Below, one piece after another: positions 35,678 to 44,491 of a stretch of DNA of 64,000 nucleotides; the first letter of the stretch is position 1; the number at the start of each line of letters is the position of its first letter. The DNA comes from Colwellia piezophila ATCC BAA-637 (GTDB taxonomy: Bacteria > Pseudomonadota > Gammaproteobacteria > Enterobacterales > Alteromonadaceae), in contig NZ_KB905166.1 of NCBI RefSeq assembly GCF_000378625.1, forward strand, positions 124,001 through 188,000, given 5' to 3'. The notes beneath the pieces are model-generated. The model was not told the origin of the DNA and did not search any database. It saw nothing but the letters and a program-made list of their open reading frames with translations. The translations under genes and the position numbers were made by a program.

Positions 35678-36196
35678 TTAGCTAAAGTATACATTTGATA
35701 CATTATTACTAATTAGTAAAGATGCTTTTGTTGAAATACCTTTTAATATTTCTATATCTGATAATTGCCACTCTGTTTTATCCCCGGTGCGCTCACAACA
35801 AATGATTCCTAAGGGAGAATAATCTTTCATAAAAGTAACGTCTAATAAAGAATGGATATCATGTACATCAAAATACCCAACATTAAAACATTTAGATATT
35901 TCATTATTTTTAGCATCTGAAGCAACTAGAAGTTCATTTTTTATTATATGTGAAAAGTAATCAGCATAAGTATTGGCTGATAATTGCTCGCCCAATGATC
36001 CTTTACCCAATTCATCAACACACATTAATGAAACCATCTCGGAATGGTCAGGACTAAACAACCAAATACCCACTCGGTCACATGTTGGAATTGCAGACTT
36101 AACAGTAAGACAAATGTTTAAAAACTTATCATTTAAAGAAGTGTTTGGGTTACTTAGATAAGAGGAAAGCTGTGATAACATATCCATTTGCTTCAA
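35678..36196 (-). CDS. GAF-domain protein
   Basis: A 172-residue single GAF domain (FLNICLTVKSAIPTCDRVGI, HSEMVSLMCVDELGKG, SLLDVTFMKDYSPLGIICCE, LSDIEILKGISTKASLLISN). GAF domains bind small molecules such as cyclic nucleotides or sense redox state. No output domain is attached, so it may work through a partner. Its neighbour, the EAL-HDOD gene, is convergent, which makes a shared signalling role possible but unproven. Confidence 0.82.
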   Translation of the reverse strand: MKQMDMLSQLSSYLSNPNTSLNDKFLNICLTVKSAIPTCDRVGIWLFSPDHSEMVSLMCVDELGKGSLGEQLSANTYADYFSHIIKNELLVASDAKNNEISKCFNVGYFDVHDIHSLLDVTFMKDYSPLGIICCERTGDKTEWQLSDIEILKGISTKASLLISNNVSNVYFS

Positions 36197-36307
36197 TCCT
36201 TGAAAGTCATTAGTTGCTACTCAACCTTAGTTCACGATTGATAATATGCCAAGCCGCTTTAAAGCAATTAGACTCTCAAATATGAGCTATGCCATATAGA
36301 TAACTCG

Positions 36308-37036
36308 TTAGTTAAGTTTGCCTATTTCTTCAGCTGCTTGGTTTGCCCAAACACTATACGCTAGCTTCGATGGGTGAATGCCATCTTTGGCTAACAACTC
36401 TGGCTTAAAAGATGAGTTAAATGATAGTACCGAACAATGACTATTACCTTTTACAACTCTTGCCATTAACTCATTAAGCCTTTTAGCACGTAAACCTAAC
36501 CACCACCTAAGAGGGTTAGGTATTGCAGTGAATAGATGCATTGGCGGCACACTAGCCAATAATATTTCAGGTGCACCAAACTTAGTGTTTAATAGTTCTA
36601 CTATGGTGCTTAAATTAGTGACCCAATGATTTGATCGTGTTAAGTGAATAACATCATTAACGCCAACAGAAACTAAAACATAATCAAGTCGCTGTGCTGG
36701 TAGCAACCTAAGCTCGTTTATAAGATCTACCGAAGTATTGCCAGTGTTAGCAATCAAGCGCCAATTAACACGATGCTGTCTGGCAAGTTTTGCCGCTAAC
36801 TGACCGGCTAAACCATCACTCTGGCTATTTACACCAACACCTGCAGCAGCGGAATCACCAATAATTAATAACTTAAGTTCATTACCTTTGCCACAGCACC
36901 CTGAACGATTACCAAGTGGCTCTGGTAGTTGTAATGTAGTTAGTCGTAACCATAAGGCCTGCGTTAACAATAAAGGCATTATTAACGCTGTAGTGGCGTA
37001 ATAAGAGGTTAGTGTTAGCTTTGCTGATAACTTCAA
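36308..37036 (-). CDS. SGNH/GDSL hydrolase family esterase
   Basis: A 242-residue protein with an N-terminal hydrophobic segment (signal anchor, about residues 8-30). The SGNH blocks are LLIIGDSAAAGVGV with the nucleophile Ser, ANTGNTSVDL with Gly/Asn, VLVSVGVNDVIHL with the GxND, and KDGIHPSKLAY with the Asp-His pair. It is likely an esterase or lysophospholipase of the TesA type, facing the periplasm. Pieces of this gene recur at 33582-33750 and 40319-40390. This is the only complete copy. Confidence 0.88.
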   Translation of the reverse strand: MKLSAKLTLTSYYATTALIMPLLLTQALWLRLTTLQLPEPLGNRSGCCGKGNELKLLIIGDSAAAGVGVNSQSDGLAGQLAAKLARQHRVNWRLIANTGNTSVDLINELRLLPAQRLDYVLVSVGVNDVIHLTRSNHWVTNLSTIVELLNTKFGAPEILLASVPPMHLFTAIPNPLRWWLGLRAKRLNELMARVVKGNSHCSVLSFNSSFKPELLAKDGIHPSKLAYSVWANQAAEEIGKLN

Positions 37037-37514
37037 GAAAATTTCCTCATGATACCTTTAGCTGCTGACCCTGGTTCTGCTCAATGTACACCTAAGCTAA
37101 CTCAAGAAATCTGAAATAATAACAAAGTATCTGCGTACGCTGGTTAATAATATCTTTAGGCATGTTTTTGTTGTGTATTACATTAAGCCAAATTGTAACG
37201 AGTACTAGTGGGATTCTATCTCAGAACGCTAATTGATAACACATAAGTGACTTTATTTACCCTTGATATTCGAAATAATTATAGTCTTTTTTGGCTGAGA
37301 GCGGACATATAATAAATTCCAAATTTACTTATTATTAATCAGGTAAATTAATTTACCATTTTATTATTAGTGATCTAATTTTAGTAACTAGTACTAACTA
37401 ATTGAATAGTACGAATTTTTATTCGTTATTTACGTTGCAATTTCTGATGGGTTAATATTTAATCAAAACAGAGAATAAATATCCAATCATTGAATCTAAA
37501 AAAAGGACTTACTT
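37037..37514. promoter_or_regulatory. nirK upstream region with a perfect 16-bp palindrome
   Basis: A 478-bp gap between divergent genes. GGTAAATTAATTTACC at 37342-37357 is a perfect palindrome, 158 bp before nirK, and TTAGTAACTAGTACTAA at 37380-37396 is an imperfect one. I see no clear FNR box (TTGAT-N4-ATCAA). AAAAGGAC before the ATG at 37515 is the ribosome-binding site. Confidence 0.45.
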
Positions 37515-38642
37515 ATGAAAAATATCATCATAATGACGATAAATGCCTCAATAGCTATTTATTTTGCTATAGCTGGTTATGCAACAGCCACTGAATCTGG
37601 CTCTGGTGGCTTAGCAGGATTTGAAGTTAAAACTCAATTCCAAGGAGAAAAACTTAAAAGTATTGTGCAAGAAATGGTTGCTCCGCCAAATTTTCCGCTC
37701 CATACACAGGTAGTTACCGAGAATAAAATTGTTAAAGTTCGCCTTGTGATTGAAGAAAAAGAAGTGGAAGTGAGTCCTGGCGAGTTCATGTGGCAAATGA
37801 CCTTTAATGGCACAGCGCCAGGTCCTATGATTGTTGCACATGAAGGCGATTACATTGAATTAACATTAGTTAACCCTGCTTCAAATATGTTATTACATAA
37901 TATTGATTTACATGCATTTTCGGGGGCTATGGGTGGGGGACTGCTGACTGAAGTGTCTCCAGGTCAAGAGGTAACAGTTCGTTTTAAAGCGACTAAAGCC
38001 GGAACGTTCGTTTATCACTGCGCACCAGGAGGGGTAATGATACCTTGGCATGTAGTATCCGGAATGAATGGTGCTATCACTATTCTCCCCAAAGATGGAT
38101 TAAAAGATAAAGACGGAAATCAAATCACCTATGACAAAGCCTACTATATTGGCGGTCAAGACTTCTATTTGCCAAAAGATGATAAAGGAAATTATAAACG
38201 TTATTCATCACCAGTTATGGGTATGGCAGATATGTTAGCAACAATGAAAACACTAACACCTAGCCACTTACCTTTTAATGGCGTTGTTGGCGCAATGACT
38301 GGGCCCAATGCTCTCAAAGCTAAAGTTGGTGAAACAATAATGATTGTACATTCACAAGCTAATCGCCAAGCCTATCCTCATTTAATTGGTGGGCATGGCA
38401 ACTATGTTTGGGAAACCGGTTCTTTTAATGATGCTCCAGCAACGAACCAAGAAACATGGTCCATTGCCGCTGGTGCGGCGGGCGCAGCAATATACACTTT
38501 TGTACAACCAGGCATATATGCCTATGTTAGCCATAACTTAATTGAAGCGATCTTAATGGGAAGTATTGCTCATATACAAGTTAGTGGCAAATGGAATAAT
38601 GATTTACAAGAACAACTCGTAGCTCCCACCGCGATCAAGTAA
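37515..38642 (+). CDS. nirK: Copper-containing nitrite reductase
   Basis: A 375-residue periplasmic enzyme reducing nitrite to nitric oxide. It has a signal peptide (residues 1-26) and two cupredoxin domains. The type 1 and type 2 copper ligands of the first domain are visible in LLHNIDLHAFSGAMGGG and YHCAPGGVMIPWHVVSGM (Cys, His, Met), including the catalytic Asp in IDLH. The second domain has the conserved PHLIGGHGNYVW and a His in YAYVSHNLIEAI. The APGGVMIPW insertion matches the class with Achromobacter and Rhodobacter enzymes. No nor, nos or assembly genes are adjacent, so it may serve partial denitrification or nitrite detoxification. Confidence 0.94.
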   Translation: MKNIIIMTINASIAIYFAIAGYATATESGSGGLAGFEVKTQFQGEKLKSIVQEMVAPPNFPLHTQVVTENKIVKVRLVIEEKEVEVSPGEFMWQMTFNGTAPGPMIVAHEGDYIELTLVNPASNMLLHNIDLHAFSGAMGGGLLTEVSPGQEVTVRFKATKAGTFVYHCAPGGVMIPWHVVSGMNGAITILPKDGLKDKDGNQITYDKAYYIGGQDFYLPKDDKGNYKRYSSPVMGMADMLATMKTLTPSHLPFNGVVGAMTGPNALKAKVGETIMIVHSQANRQAYPHLIGGHGNYVWETGSFNDAPATNQETWSIAAGAAGAAIYTFVQPGIYAYVSHNLIEAILMGSIAHIQVSGKWNNDLQEQLVAPTAIK

Positions 38643-39127
38643 TTAATGGTAATATTTGCTATTTCAGACTGTTTAGGGAAAAAAGCAGCATGACTGCTAT
38701 AGAACAAACTGAGGAAGCTTCTGCGGGTGATAAAAGTAAGAAAGTCCTTCATGACATTGGTTATGCCATTATAGCCAATGTGGCATTGAAGGCGGAGTAG
38801 TGGAAGGGCCAAAGCTAAGCCCTATTTATGAAAAACAGATTGAACGAAGTAGTTCCACAGTAAGTAAACATTTTTAAAGGGCTGCAAGTAACCTTATCCA
38901 GCCACCCAGAGACCCAGCTACTACGTAGGGAGCCTGAACTGGATACGCCTTCTAGCCGTAGTAATTTTATTAATTTCAATAAAAAATCGATTATGGTAGA
39001 GTTAAAATTACCAAACAATATACGGTAAAAACCAACCTTGGTATTTATATGTCCGTGAAGCAGCGGGAAAAAGGCAGTGTAAAAGTAGGCTAACCAACTA
39101 AAAAAATAATAAAATTAGGAGTACACT
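38643..39127. other. Intergenic region with gene debris
   Basis: A 36-codon frame at 38690-38800 (MTAIEQTEEASAGDKSKKVL and onward) has a weak AGGGA upstream. A frame open from about 38872 to 39027 encodes SSHPETQLLRREPELDTPSS and KSIMVELKLPNNIR without a start. These look like pieces of decayed or mobile genes; I cannot name them. Confidence 0.4.
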
Positions 39128-39397
39128 ATGTTAGAAACAAAAGCAGTTAAAGTAGTAGAAGACGTAGCAGAAGCCGTAGCAGCATTACCAATGCAGATGA
39201 ACGATGAGATTGTCGCATTGGCCTTAGTGGATACCGAGATCAAAAAGCAACACGACATAGAGGTTAACGCATCCCATAAAGCACTGTGGGATAAAGTACA
39301 TGAAGTGCATCCTGAACTTGATAGAAACACTAATTATACGCTTGATTGTAAATTTGCCGAGCAGGGTGTTGTCATGTTGAGTGAGGCTGAGGATTGA
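39128..39397 (+). CDS. Small acidic hypothetical protein
   Basis: An 89-residue acidic helical protein (MLETKAVKVVEDVAEAVAAL, DTEIKKQHDIEVNASHKALW, LDCKFAEQGVVMLSEAED). A strong ribosome-binding site (TTAGGAG) lies 7 bases before the ATG, and a good terminator follows at 39528. Together these support a real, separately transcribed gene. No family recognised. A 14-bp tandem repeat lies between its stop and the terminator. Confidence 0.68.
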   Translation: MLETKAVKVVEDVAEAVAALPMQMNDEIVALALVDTEIKKQHDIEVNASHKALWDKVHEVHPELDRNTNYTLDCKFAEQGVVMLSEAED

Positions 39398-39467
39398 GGT
39401 CACAAGAATAAAATAGGCCGTATACTTGACCGTGTATTTAAAGATATTAACTAGTTCAGGCGTGACA

Positions 39468-39509
39468 AGTGTCACAAAATAAGTGTCACAAAATAAGTGT
39501 CACAAAAAT
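39468..39509 (+). repeat. 14-bp tandem repeat before a terminator
   Basis: Three copies of AGTGTCACAAAATA. Unit length and the GTCACAA core resemble the repeat at 31508-31559; both follow the stop codon of a plus-strand gene. Confidence 0.9.
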
Positions 39510-39527
39510 AGTAAAAGTACACCAAAG

Positions 39528-39572
39528 GGCGGGACAAACGGCAAAATAAGGCTGTTTATCCTGCCTTTTTTT
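39528..39572 (+). terminator. Terminator after the small acidic protein gene
   Basis: GGCGGGACAAAC pairs with GTTTATCCTGCC (11 of 12 pairs, one G-U) and is followed by seven T. Confidence 0.88.
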
Positions 39573-39592
39573 ATGGCTAAAATGCTCTATAG

Positions 39593-39778
39593 CAACGTGA
39601 TCTAACGCAATTAGAGCGGCCATTAACACTGTTTATTAACAAAAGACGGCGTTCTATTAGCTGTGAGTTATTTACCAAATCTGAGATCAATAGCGCTATT
39701 AAAAAGCAACTAAAAGAACTATGTGTTGATGCTTCATTTGAGCAGCTTGTTTATGATGGCGGCTATTTTAACTGGTAA
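39593..39778 (+). pseudogene. Unidentified C-terminal gene remnant
   Basis: A 61-codon frame with no start codon, open after a stop at 39590. It encodes LERPLTLFINKRRRSISCEL, SEINSAIKKQLKELCVDASF and the end LVYDGGYFNW. Codon use and composition look protein-like, suggesting the tail of a truncated gene. Family unknown. Confidence 0.35.
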
Positions 39779-40116
39779 TCAAGTCATAGCTAAAAATTTA
39801 TCAAGTATTTAGCATAGGCATGAAGAGTGTTTGCCGGTTCTTTTAACTTAATACTTTGTTAGGTTAGCAATGCTTTAGCTAATCTTGTGTTGATGTTGAT
39901 CTTGTAAACAGCAGTGGTGAAGTGAGTTGACCAGTCAAGTTATCCACTCACACAAACTGTAAAATGTGCAACCTGTGCATAAATCAATCAGTCAAAAATA
40001 ATTCGCCGACTGTTATACATGTATTAGACACAGCCAACAATCAGTAATATCTTCATATATCCATCAATCACCAGATACAAAAAATCCCGGTAAAACAGAG
40101 TTTTAATACTAAAAAA

Positions 40117-40129
40117 TATGGTCGGAGTT
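40117..40129. repeat. 13-bp copy of the tRNA-Pro 3' end (att-like)
   Basis: ATATGGTCGGAGT is identical to 42100-42112, which is the 3' end of tRNA-Pro(GGG). In both places CCAGATACAAAAAA occurs 35-55 bp to the left. It could be the outer attachment site of an element once integrated in the tRNA gene. The enclosed 2 kb holds gene fragments and a PEP-CTERM-like gene but no integrase. Confidence 0.4.
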
Positions 40130-40318
40130 GCTGATTATGGTAATGGCTTCGGCTTGGTCGTTTCCGAGTGTGATGAGGGAAATTACCGCCAGATCCAGGT
40201 TGAGCCAATAGATAATTTGAATACTCGGCTGCACCTTGTCTAGCAGACGAACCGGACATCCAGCATGTACGTTGCGTTAAAACAAGCTACGGGTAATTGA
40301 AACCAATCATAAAAACCT

Positions 40319-40390
40319 GGGTTAAAGTAAAGGCATTATTAAAGCTGTAGTGGTGTAATAATAGGTTTGTGTTAGCTTTGCTGATAACTA
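40319..40390 (-). pseudogene. Fragment of the SGNH hydrolase 5' end
   Basis: About 70 bp closely matching 36962-37032, the first 25 codons of the intact SGNH hydrolase gene. At 40389 it joins directly to the end of a broken endonuclease I gene. Confidence 0.75.
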
Positions 40391-40778
40391 GTAATCTTCT
40401 TCGCTCTCGTACACTCCCAGGCATCTACGGGGTACATCTTATCCCAAGCACTCATTAGTTGGCGCTGTATTTACTCATGCTATATCGCTTGTAAGCGCCT
40501 TCCATGTACAGGTAAGTTCGAGCTGTTTTACCCCTAGCAATTTCAGGCGGCTCTGCTTTACGATTGTCTATTTTCATGGCGCAACTACCAAAGTCACTTT
40601 TCACGGAAGGTAACATAGTGAAGTTGTAGTTACTTCTTAGGGCGTTTACAGCGCCAATGGCAGGGTAAGGGTTAAACATGTCGGCTTGCATGTAACGGTA
40701 CTCAGTATTTACTTTCTCAGCGCACTCAACATGTTCCCATTCTATCTTTTTAGTGCGTGTGACATATTTTTGGTGACG
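40390..40778 (-). pseudogene. Endonuclease I (EndA/Dns family), broken
   Basis: The minus strand encodes TKKIEWEHVECAEK (the IEWEHV catalytic block), MFNPYPAIGAVNALRSNYNF, FGSCAMKIDNRKAEPPEIAR and GKTARTYLYMEGAYKRYSMS. A frameshift near 40460 is followed in another frame by [20 protein letters not shown], the usual C-terminal block. The N-terminal part and the last residues are missing. The intact enzyme is a periplasmic or secreted nuclease. This copy cannot be functional. Confidence 0.88.
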
Positions 40779-41058
40779 TTACTAGCCCCCTAGAGACTAT
40801 GAGCATAGGCAAGGCGGGGGCATTTATATATAGATGTTTGATTGGTCGTGTACGGTGATTTGTTAAACCAACTTTTATGATTTTTTAGTGACAGGTTATT
40901 TTACAGTTTTAACTAACTGTAATTTGTACGAATTAGCATCACATTGAAATGGTGGCATTTTGCCTAATTGGTATGCTATATGCGTAAGTTTATTCGATCT
41001 AAATTGTTCTTAAAATCAACTTCATTCTTTGACTGAAATAATTAATAAGGAACATCTA

Positions 41059-41700
41059 ATGAAAATTAATTTTTTGAAATTTTCGGTAGTAGGACTAATG
41101 TTATCTGTTAGTAGTTTTGCTAATTCCGGTCTTATAAATCCATCTTTTGAAGATGGATTAACTGGTTGGAATGTAAATAGTATTGGAACATCCTTTGGGT
41201 ATGGACCACAATCGGCACTTGCCACTGACGGTAGTAAATCTATGAGAATGTATTCAGTCACTAGCTGCGCTAATAAGGGTTGCGGGGGGTTCTCATTCAG
41301 CAGTGGAGATTATATCGGTTTATCGCAGTCATTGGACTTTACTGGCATTACTGAAATCCTGTTTGACGGCACTCTTACAGGCAGTGGGCAATCATCATAC
41401 CAAAGCTTTATTAGGGCGGCTGCTTATATTGGAAGCACGCTCGTATGGAGTGAGACCAGTCTAGGTCAATATCTAAACATAGGAATTGACACCACTTTAT
41501 TCTCTGGCTTACAAGTGCTCGAGTTTCGCGTTGAGGCAATAGGAGCTGGTGTTGATTCCCAATCAGACCATATATATTTAGATAATATTCGAACAAATGA
41601 AGTAATCGCAGTTCCCGATCCAGCAACGGAACTTCTATTTGTACCAGCCCTATTAGGTTTGATGGTTTTACGTCGTAAGGCTAAAAACTCAATAGCTTAA
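41059..41700 (+). CDS. PEP-CTERM-like sorting-signal protein
   Basis: A 213-residue exported protein from the ATG at 41059 (AAGGAAC ribosome-binding site). The signal peptide ends near SSFANS. The mature start GLINPSFEDGLTGWNV and the jelly-roll-like body, with a pair of close cysteines (TSCANKGCGG), resemble choice-of-anchor carbohydrate-binding-like modules. The C-terminus VPDPATELLFVPALLGLMVL-RRKAK has the tripartite layout of PEP-CTERM signals (short VP.P motif, hydrophobic helix, Arg/Lys cluster), but VPDP replaces VPEP. Exosortase would process it; no exosortase is in the window. Confidence 0.78.
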   Translation: MKINFLKFSVVGLMLSVSSFANSGLINPSFEDGLTGWNVNSIGTSFGYGPQSALATDGSKSMRMYSVTSCANKGCGGFSFSSGDYIGLSQSLDFTGITEILFDGTLTGSGQSSYQSFIRAAAYIGSTLVWSETSLGQYLNIGIDTTLFSGLQVLEFRVEAIGAGVDSQSDHIYLDNIRTNEVIAVPDPATELLFVPALLGLMVLRRKAKNSIA

Positions 41701-42040
41701 ATATATAGGGTCAGATTAAAATCATAGAGCCCGACGGCATAACTAATAATATATGATGGTAACTAGTAAGTTTCTAAGTGTTCATTTCCGCATTACCTAC
41801 TTTCATGAGTTAAGTTCACAGCACCCGTCAGTCTGTAATGGTCTAATGACTGAAGACGCTTAGATGACTTGTAACTCTTAACTATAACAATGTTGAAGCT
41901 TCGAATTTAGAAGGACATAAATTATCTTTGTAGAGTGACAAGTGTTTTATATATGGAATAAGAAGTTAGAGATATATAACAGATCTGTCTAAGGTTATTT
42001 TGATAACAATTCTTTAGTTACCTATGAGTTACCCAGATAC
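41701..42040. other. Intergenic region without a recognised feature
   Basis: I see no ORF, hairpin or repeat of note before the terminator at 42041. AT-rich. Confidence 0.5.
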
Positions 42041-42089
42041 AAAAAAGCCACTTGGATAGTTATGATAACTTTCGCTAAGTGGCTTTTTT
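42041..42089 (-). terminator. Terminator downstream of tRNA-Pro
   Basis: AAAAAAGCCACTT pairs with AAGTGGCTTTTTT around an AT-rich loop. On the minus strand it lies just after the tRNA 3' end. Confidence 0.85.
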
Positions 42090-42102
42090 GATTTACTTAA
42101 TA

Positions 42103-42179
42103 TGGTCGGAGTAGCAAGATTCGAACTTGCGACCTCACGTCCCCCAGACGCGCGCGCTACCAAGCTGCGCTATACCCCG
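42103..42179 (-). tRNA. tRNA-Pro (anticodon GGG)
   Basis: A 77-nt cloverleaf on the minus strand. The acceptor stem is CGGGGTA / TACTCCG (one G-T pair), the D arm GCGC / GCGC, and the anticodon loop CTGGGGG gives anticodon GGG for CCC/CCU. The T arm is GCAAG-TTCGAAT-CTTGC, and the encoded 3' end is ACCA. Encoded CCA is normal for gammaproteobacteria. Confidence 0.96.
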
Positions 42180-42331
42180 ACAAGGTAAACTCTTGGGCTT
42201 CACGAGTTTACCTACTGTATTTTAATGATTTATCAACGTATTGCAATGACAATTAGCGTAATAGTTGCTTGATTGTGTTTAATCGGCTAACTATTGCGCA
42301 ACTTCACTCAGCTTTACTGATGTAAAGGCCT

Positions 42332-44098
42332 TTACTGTTTATCCTGCTGGGTAAACTTCTTAATAAACTGCACACCATCAATCATTAGTGGGAAGTCAGC
42401 ATTGACTGTTATTGGTGATGCAAATTGACGAGAGTAACTTTGAAAGTTGCCGTTTTGATCAATAAATACAGATTTATCTTTATTGAAGACAATAATGCCT
42501 TTATCAGTTGTATTAGCAATGACTCTGTCTTTATTTAAGGTAACTAAGTTACTGCCATTACCAGGGTCAGTCACATTACAAGCTAACCATTGACTCATGA
42601 GGGTTGGCTGTAAGTCCATATTACTGGTGTTAAAGGTAATATCCTTATCGCTTGCCTTAGTGGTGTCAGGGTATATAAACAGGGCCGGTTTAGTGTTTAA
42701 ACGCGTTTCATCATTTTGGTTACCGATAGAGCTAATCCAAATAATATCTTTTTCAGGTTTTTGTTTTTGCGCGAGTAGTAAAGCATCAATAAACAATTCA
42801 AATTGATATTGATTATTATTTTTCACCGCTTGTTTTGCATTGATAGCAGCGCTATTTTTAAAGTAAATAATATGCAAACCAGGGCTTTTATTATTTAACT
42901 TTTCGGCAAATAAGAGACTGGAAACGTCCATCAATTCTGTTTTAGTCATGAATAGCGATTCAAACCAACGTGGCTCAACTAAAACATCGTTTTCTTCTTC
43001 GACATTATTAGCCTTAGCTGGTTTAGAAAACTCATCAGAAATAACCGTTAAGCTCGTTGTCAGGGCTTGTTGGTCAATGCGTTGGAACAAGAGCGGCTTT
43101 ACACCTTGCTTTAAAATATCTTGTTGATAAATACTCGGCAGTGAATAAAGCATATTAAACCAGGCATTATCTTTAAGGCCAGTATCAATATTATTGGTTA
43201 AAAGTAAGCTGTTAGCACTTGCACGACCGATGAACTGTTTCAATTGAGTAATAGAAACTTGTTTCTCAGTTAGAATTACAAAGGTTGAATTAGTGGGTGG
43301 TTTACTTGTACTTGCTGATGCATTAGCACAGAGGTTAGCATCAAAAGTAGGGTAATTAGGAATAGCCTGACTAAACGATAATGGGCTATTTTTACGTTCA
43401 ATATAATCTTCAATATTGAATAAGCCATATTTGGTTAACAGCGTTTTTGCCGTGGCTGGATAAGACAAAGGTAATACGGTGTCTTGGCGTAAAATATCAT
43501 AGTCAAGATTTGCATCCGCCCAAATATGAGTAACATGACTAAAGAAGAATGATAAAACCAAAGTAAAAATAACAAAGCGGGCAAAGACTGTTTTCTGTAA
43601 TTGCTTTAGGTGCTTCCAAGCGTAATTACTTACCGTAAACTCAAACGCTAAAATAACAATAGCTATCGCACCACTGATAGTAAAAAACAGGCTATTATCT
43701 TTGGCTATATCTTGTAGCAAACTTATAATTTGTGTACTTGATGAGGCGTTTAGGTGATAACCCAAGCGACTATAGATAAAGGCATCTAACACCAACAACA
43801 ATAAACCCGCGGTAAAGATGATAGAGCCACTGGTTCTAATAAACTTGGTGTGCGGTAGTATCAGTGTTAAAGGAAATAACACTAAAACAAAACTCATAAA
43901 AGTTAGGAAGGCAATATGACTCACCCAAGTTGTGACTAAATAAACCTGACCTAATAATGTTGTTGGCGCAGCATCACTAAATAAATAGTAAGAGGAAAGG
44001 GCGATTGCTGCTAAAATATTGAAAAATGTGAACCAATGGCTCCAACTGATCAAATGTAATAGTTTTTTGCTGTAGCTTTTTGTATCAAATGAAACCAT
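42332..44098 (-). CDS. yejM: YejM/PbgA-like inner-membrane protein (DUF3413, sulfatase-like)
   Basis: A 588-residue protein, the same size as E. coli YejM/PbgA/LapC. Five transmembrane helices lie in the N-terminal DUF3413 region (WFTFFNILAAIALSSYYLF, HIAFLTFMSFVLVLFPLTLI and others to about residue 190), with a periplasmic sulfatase-like domain after them. In E. coli this protein controls lipopolysaccharide synthesis through LapB and LpxC. The nucleophile region expected in sulfatases is degenerate (FVILTEKQVS), consistent with a pseudoenzyme. It lies downstream of yejL with a 43-bp gap. Confidence 0.92.
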   Translation of the reverse strand: MVSFDTKSYSKKLLHLISWSHWFTFFNILAAIALSSYYLFSDAAPTTLLGQVYLVTTWVSHIAFLTFMSFVLVLFPLTLILPHTKFIRTSGSIIFTAGLLLLVLDAFIYSRLGYHLNASSSTQIISLLQDIAKDNSLFFTISGAIAIVILAFEFTVSNYAWKHLKQLQKTVFARFVIFTLVLSFFFSHVTHIWADANLDYDILRQDTVLPLSYPATAKTLLTKYGLFNIEDYIERKNSPLSFSQAIPNYPTFDANLCANASASTSKPPTNSTFVILTEKQVSITQLKQFIGRASANSLLLTNNIDTGLKDNAWFNMLYSLPSIYQQDILKQGVKPLLFQRIDQQALTTSLTVISDEFSKPAKANNVEEENDVLVEPRWFESLFMTKTELMDVSSLLFAEKLNNKSPGLHIIYFKNSAAINAKQAVKNNNQYQFELFIDALLLAQKQKPEKDIIWISSIGNQNDETRLNTKPALFIYPDTTKASDKDITFNTSNMDLQPTLMSQWLACNVTDPGNGSNLVTLNKDRVIANTTDKGIIVFNKDKSVFIDQNGNFQSYSRQFASPITVNADFPLMIDGVQFIKKFTQQDKQ

Positions 44099-44141
44099 TG
44101 ATAATAATTCTTCTTTTGCAGGTGAAATTAATTAAAAGAGT

Positions 44142-44408
44142 TTATACCGATTTTTTTAATGCGCGAGTAAAGTTGTCGACCACAGCACTACGTTTACTTT
44201 CAGGTACTTGGCTAAGCACGTGAGTTACCGCATTACCTAGACACATTAGGCCTAAATCTGGGGTTGCTTCTTCTTTAATAAGGACATCTAATAAATCTTG
44301 GATAATTTTTTCTACACGTTCGTTCGAATATTTAGATACAATAGGCATAATAAGTGTTTTCGTTAAGGGTAAATTTAATTTCTTTAGTTTATCAAATGCC
44401 TGCACCAT
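44142..44408 (-). CDS. yejL: YejL family protein (DUF1414)
   Basis: An 88-residue helical protein ([40 protein letters not shown]) of the uncharacterised YejL family. It sits in the conserved block yejK-yejL-yejM: divergent from yejK by 83 bp and upstream of yejM on the same strand. Function unknown. The N-terminus is about ten residues longer than in E. coli; an internal ATG at 44348 ([10 protein letters not shown]) would match the shorter form. Confidence 0.92.
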   Translation of the reverse strand: MVQAFDKLKKLNLPLTKTLIMPIVSKYSNERVEKIIQDLLDVLIKEEATPDLGLMCLGNAVTHVLSQVPESKRSAVVDNFTRALKKSV

Positions 44409-44491
44409 TTAATATATAACAGTAAAAGAAACCGTCGTTACAGCACAATACATCAACATTAATTAACATCAGTCACCGAACATAAAATCCT

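Noticed and set aside
40119..40242. A short frame starting MVGVADYGNGFG
   Set aside because: Its ATG is part of the 13-bp tRNA-derived repeat; no ribosome-binding site and no known family.
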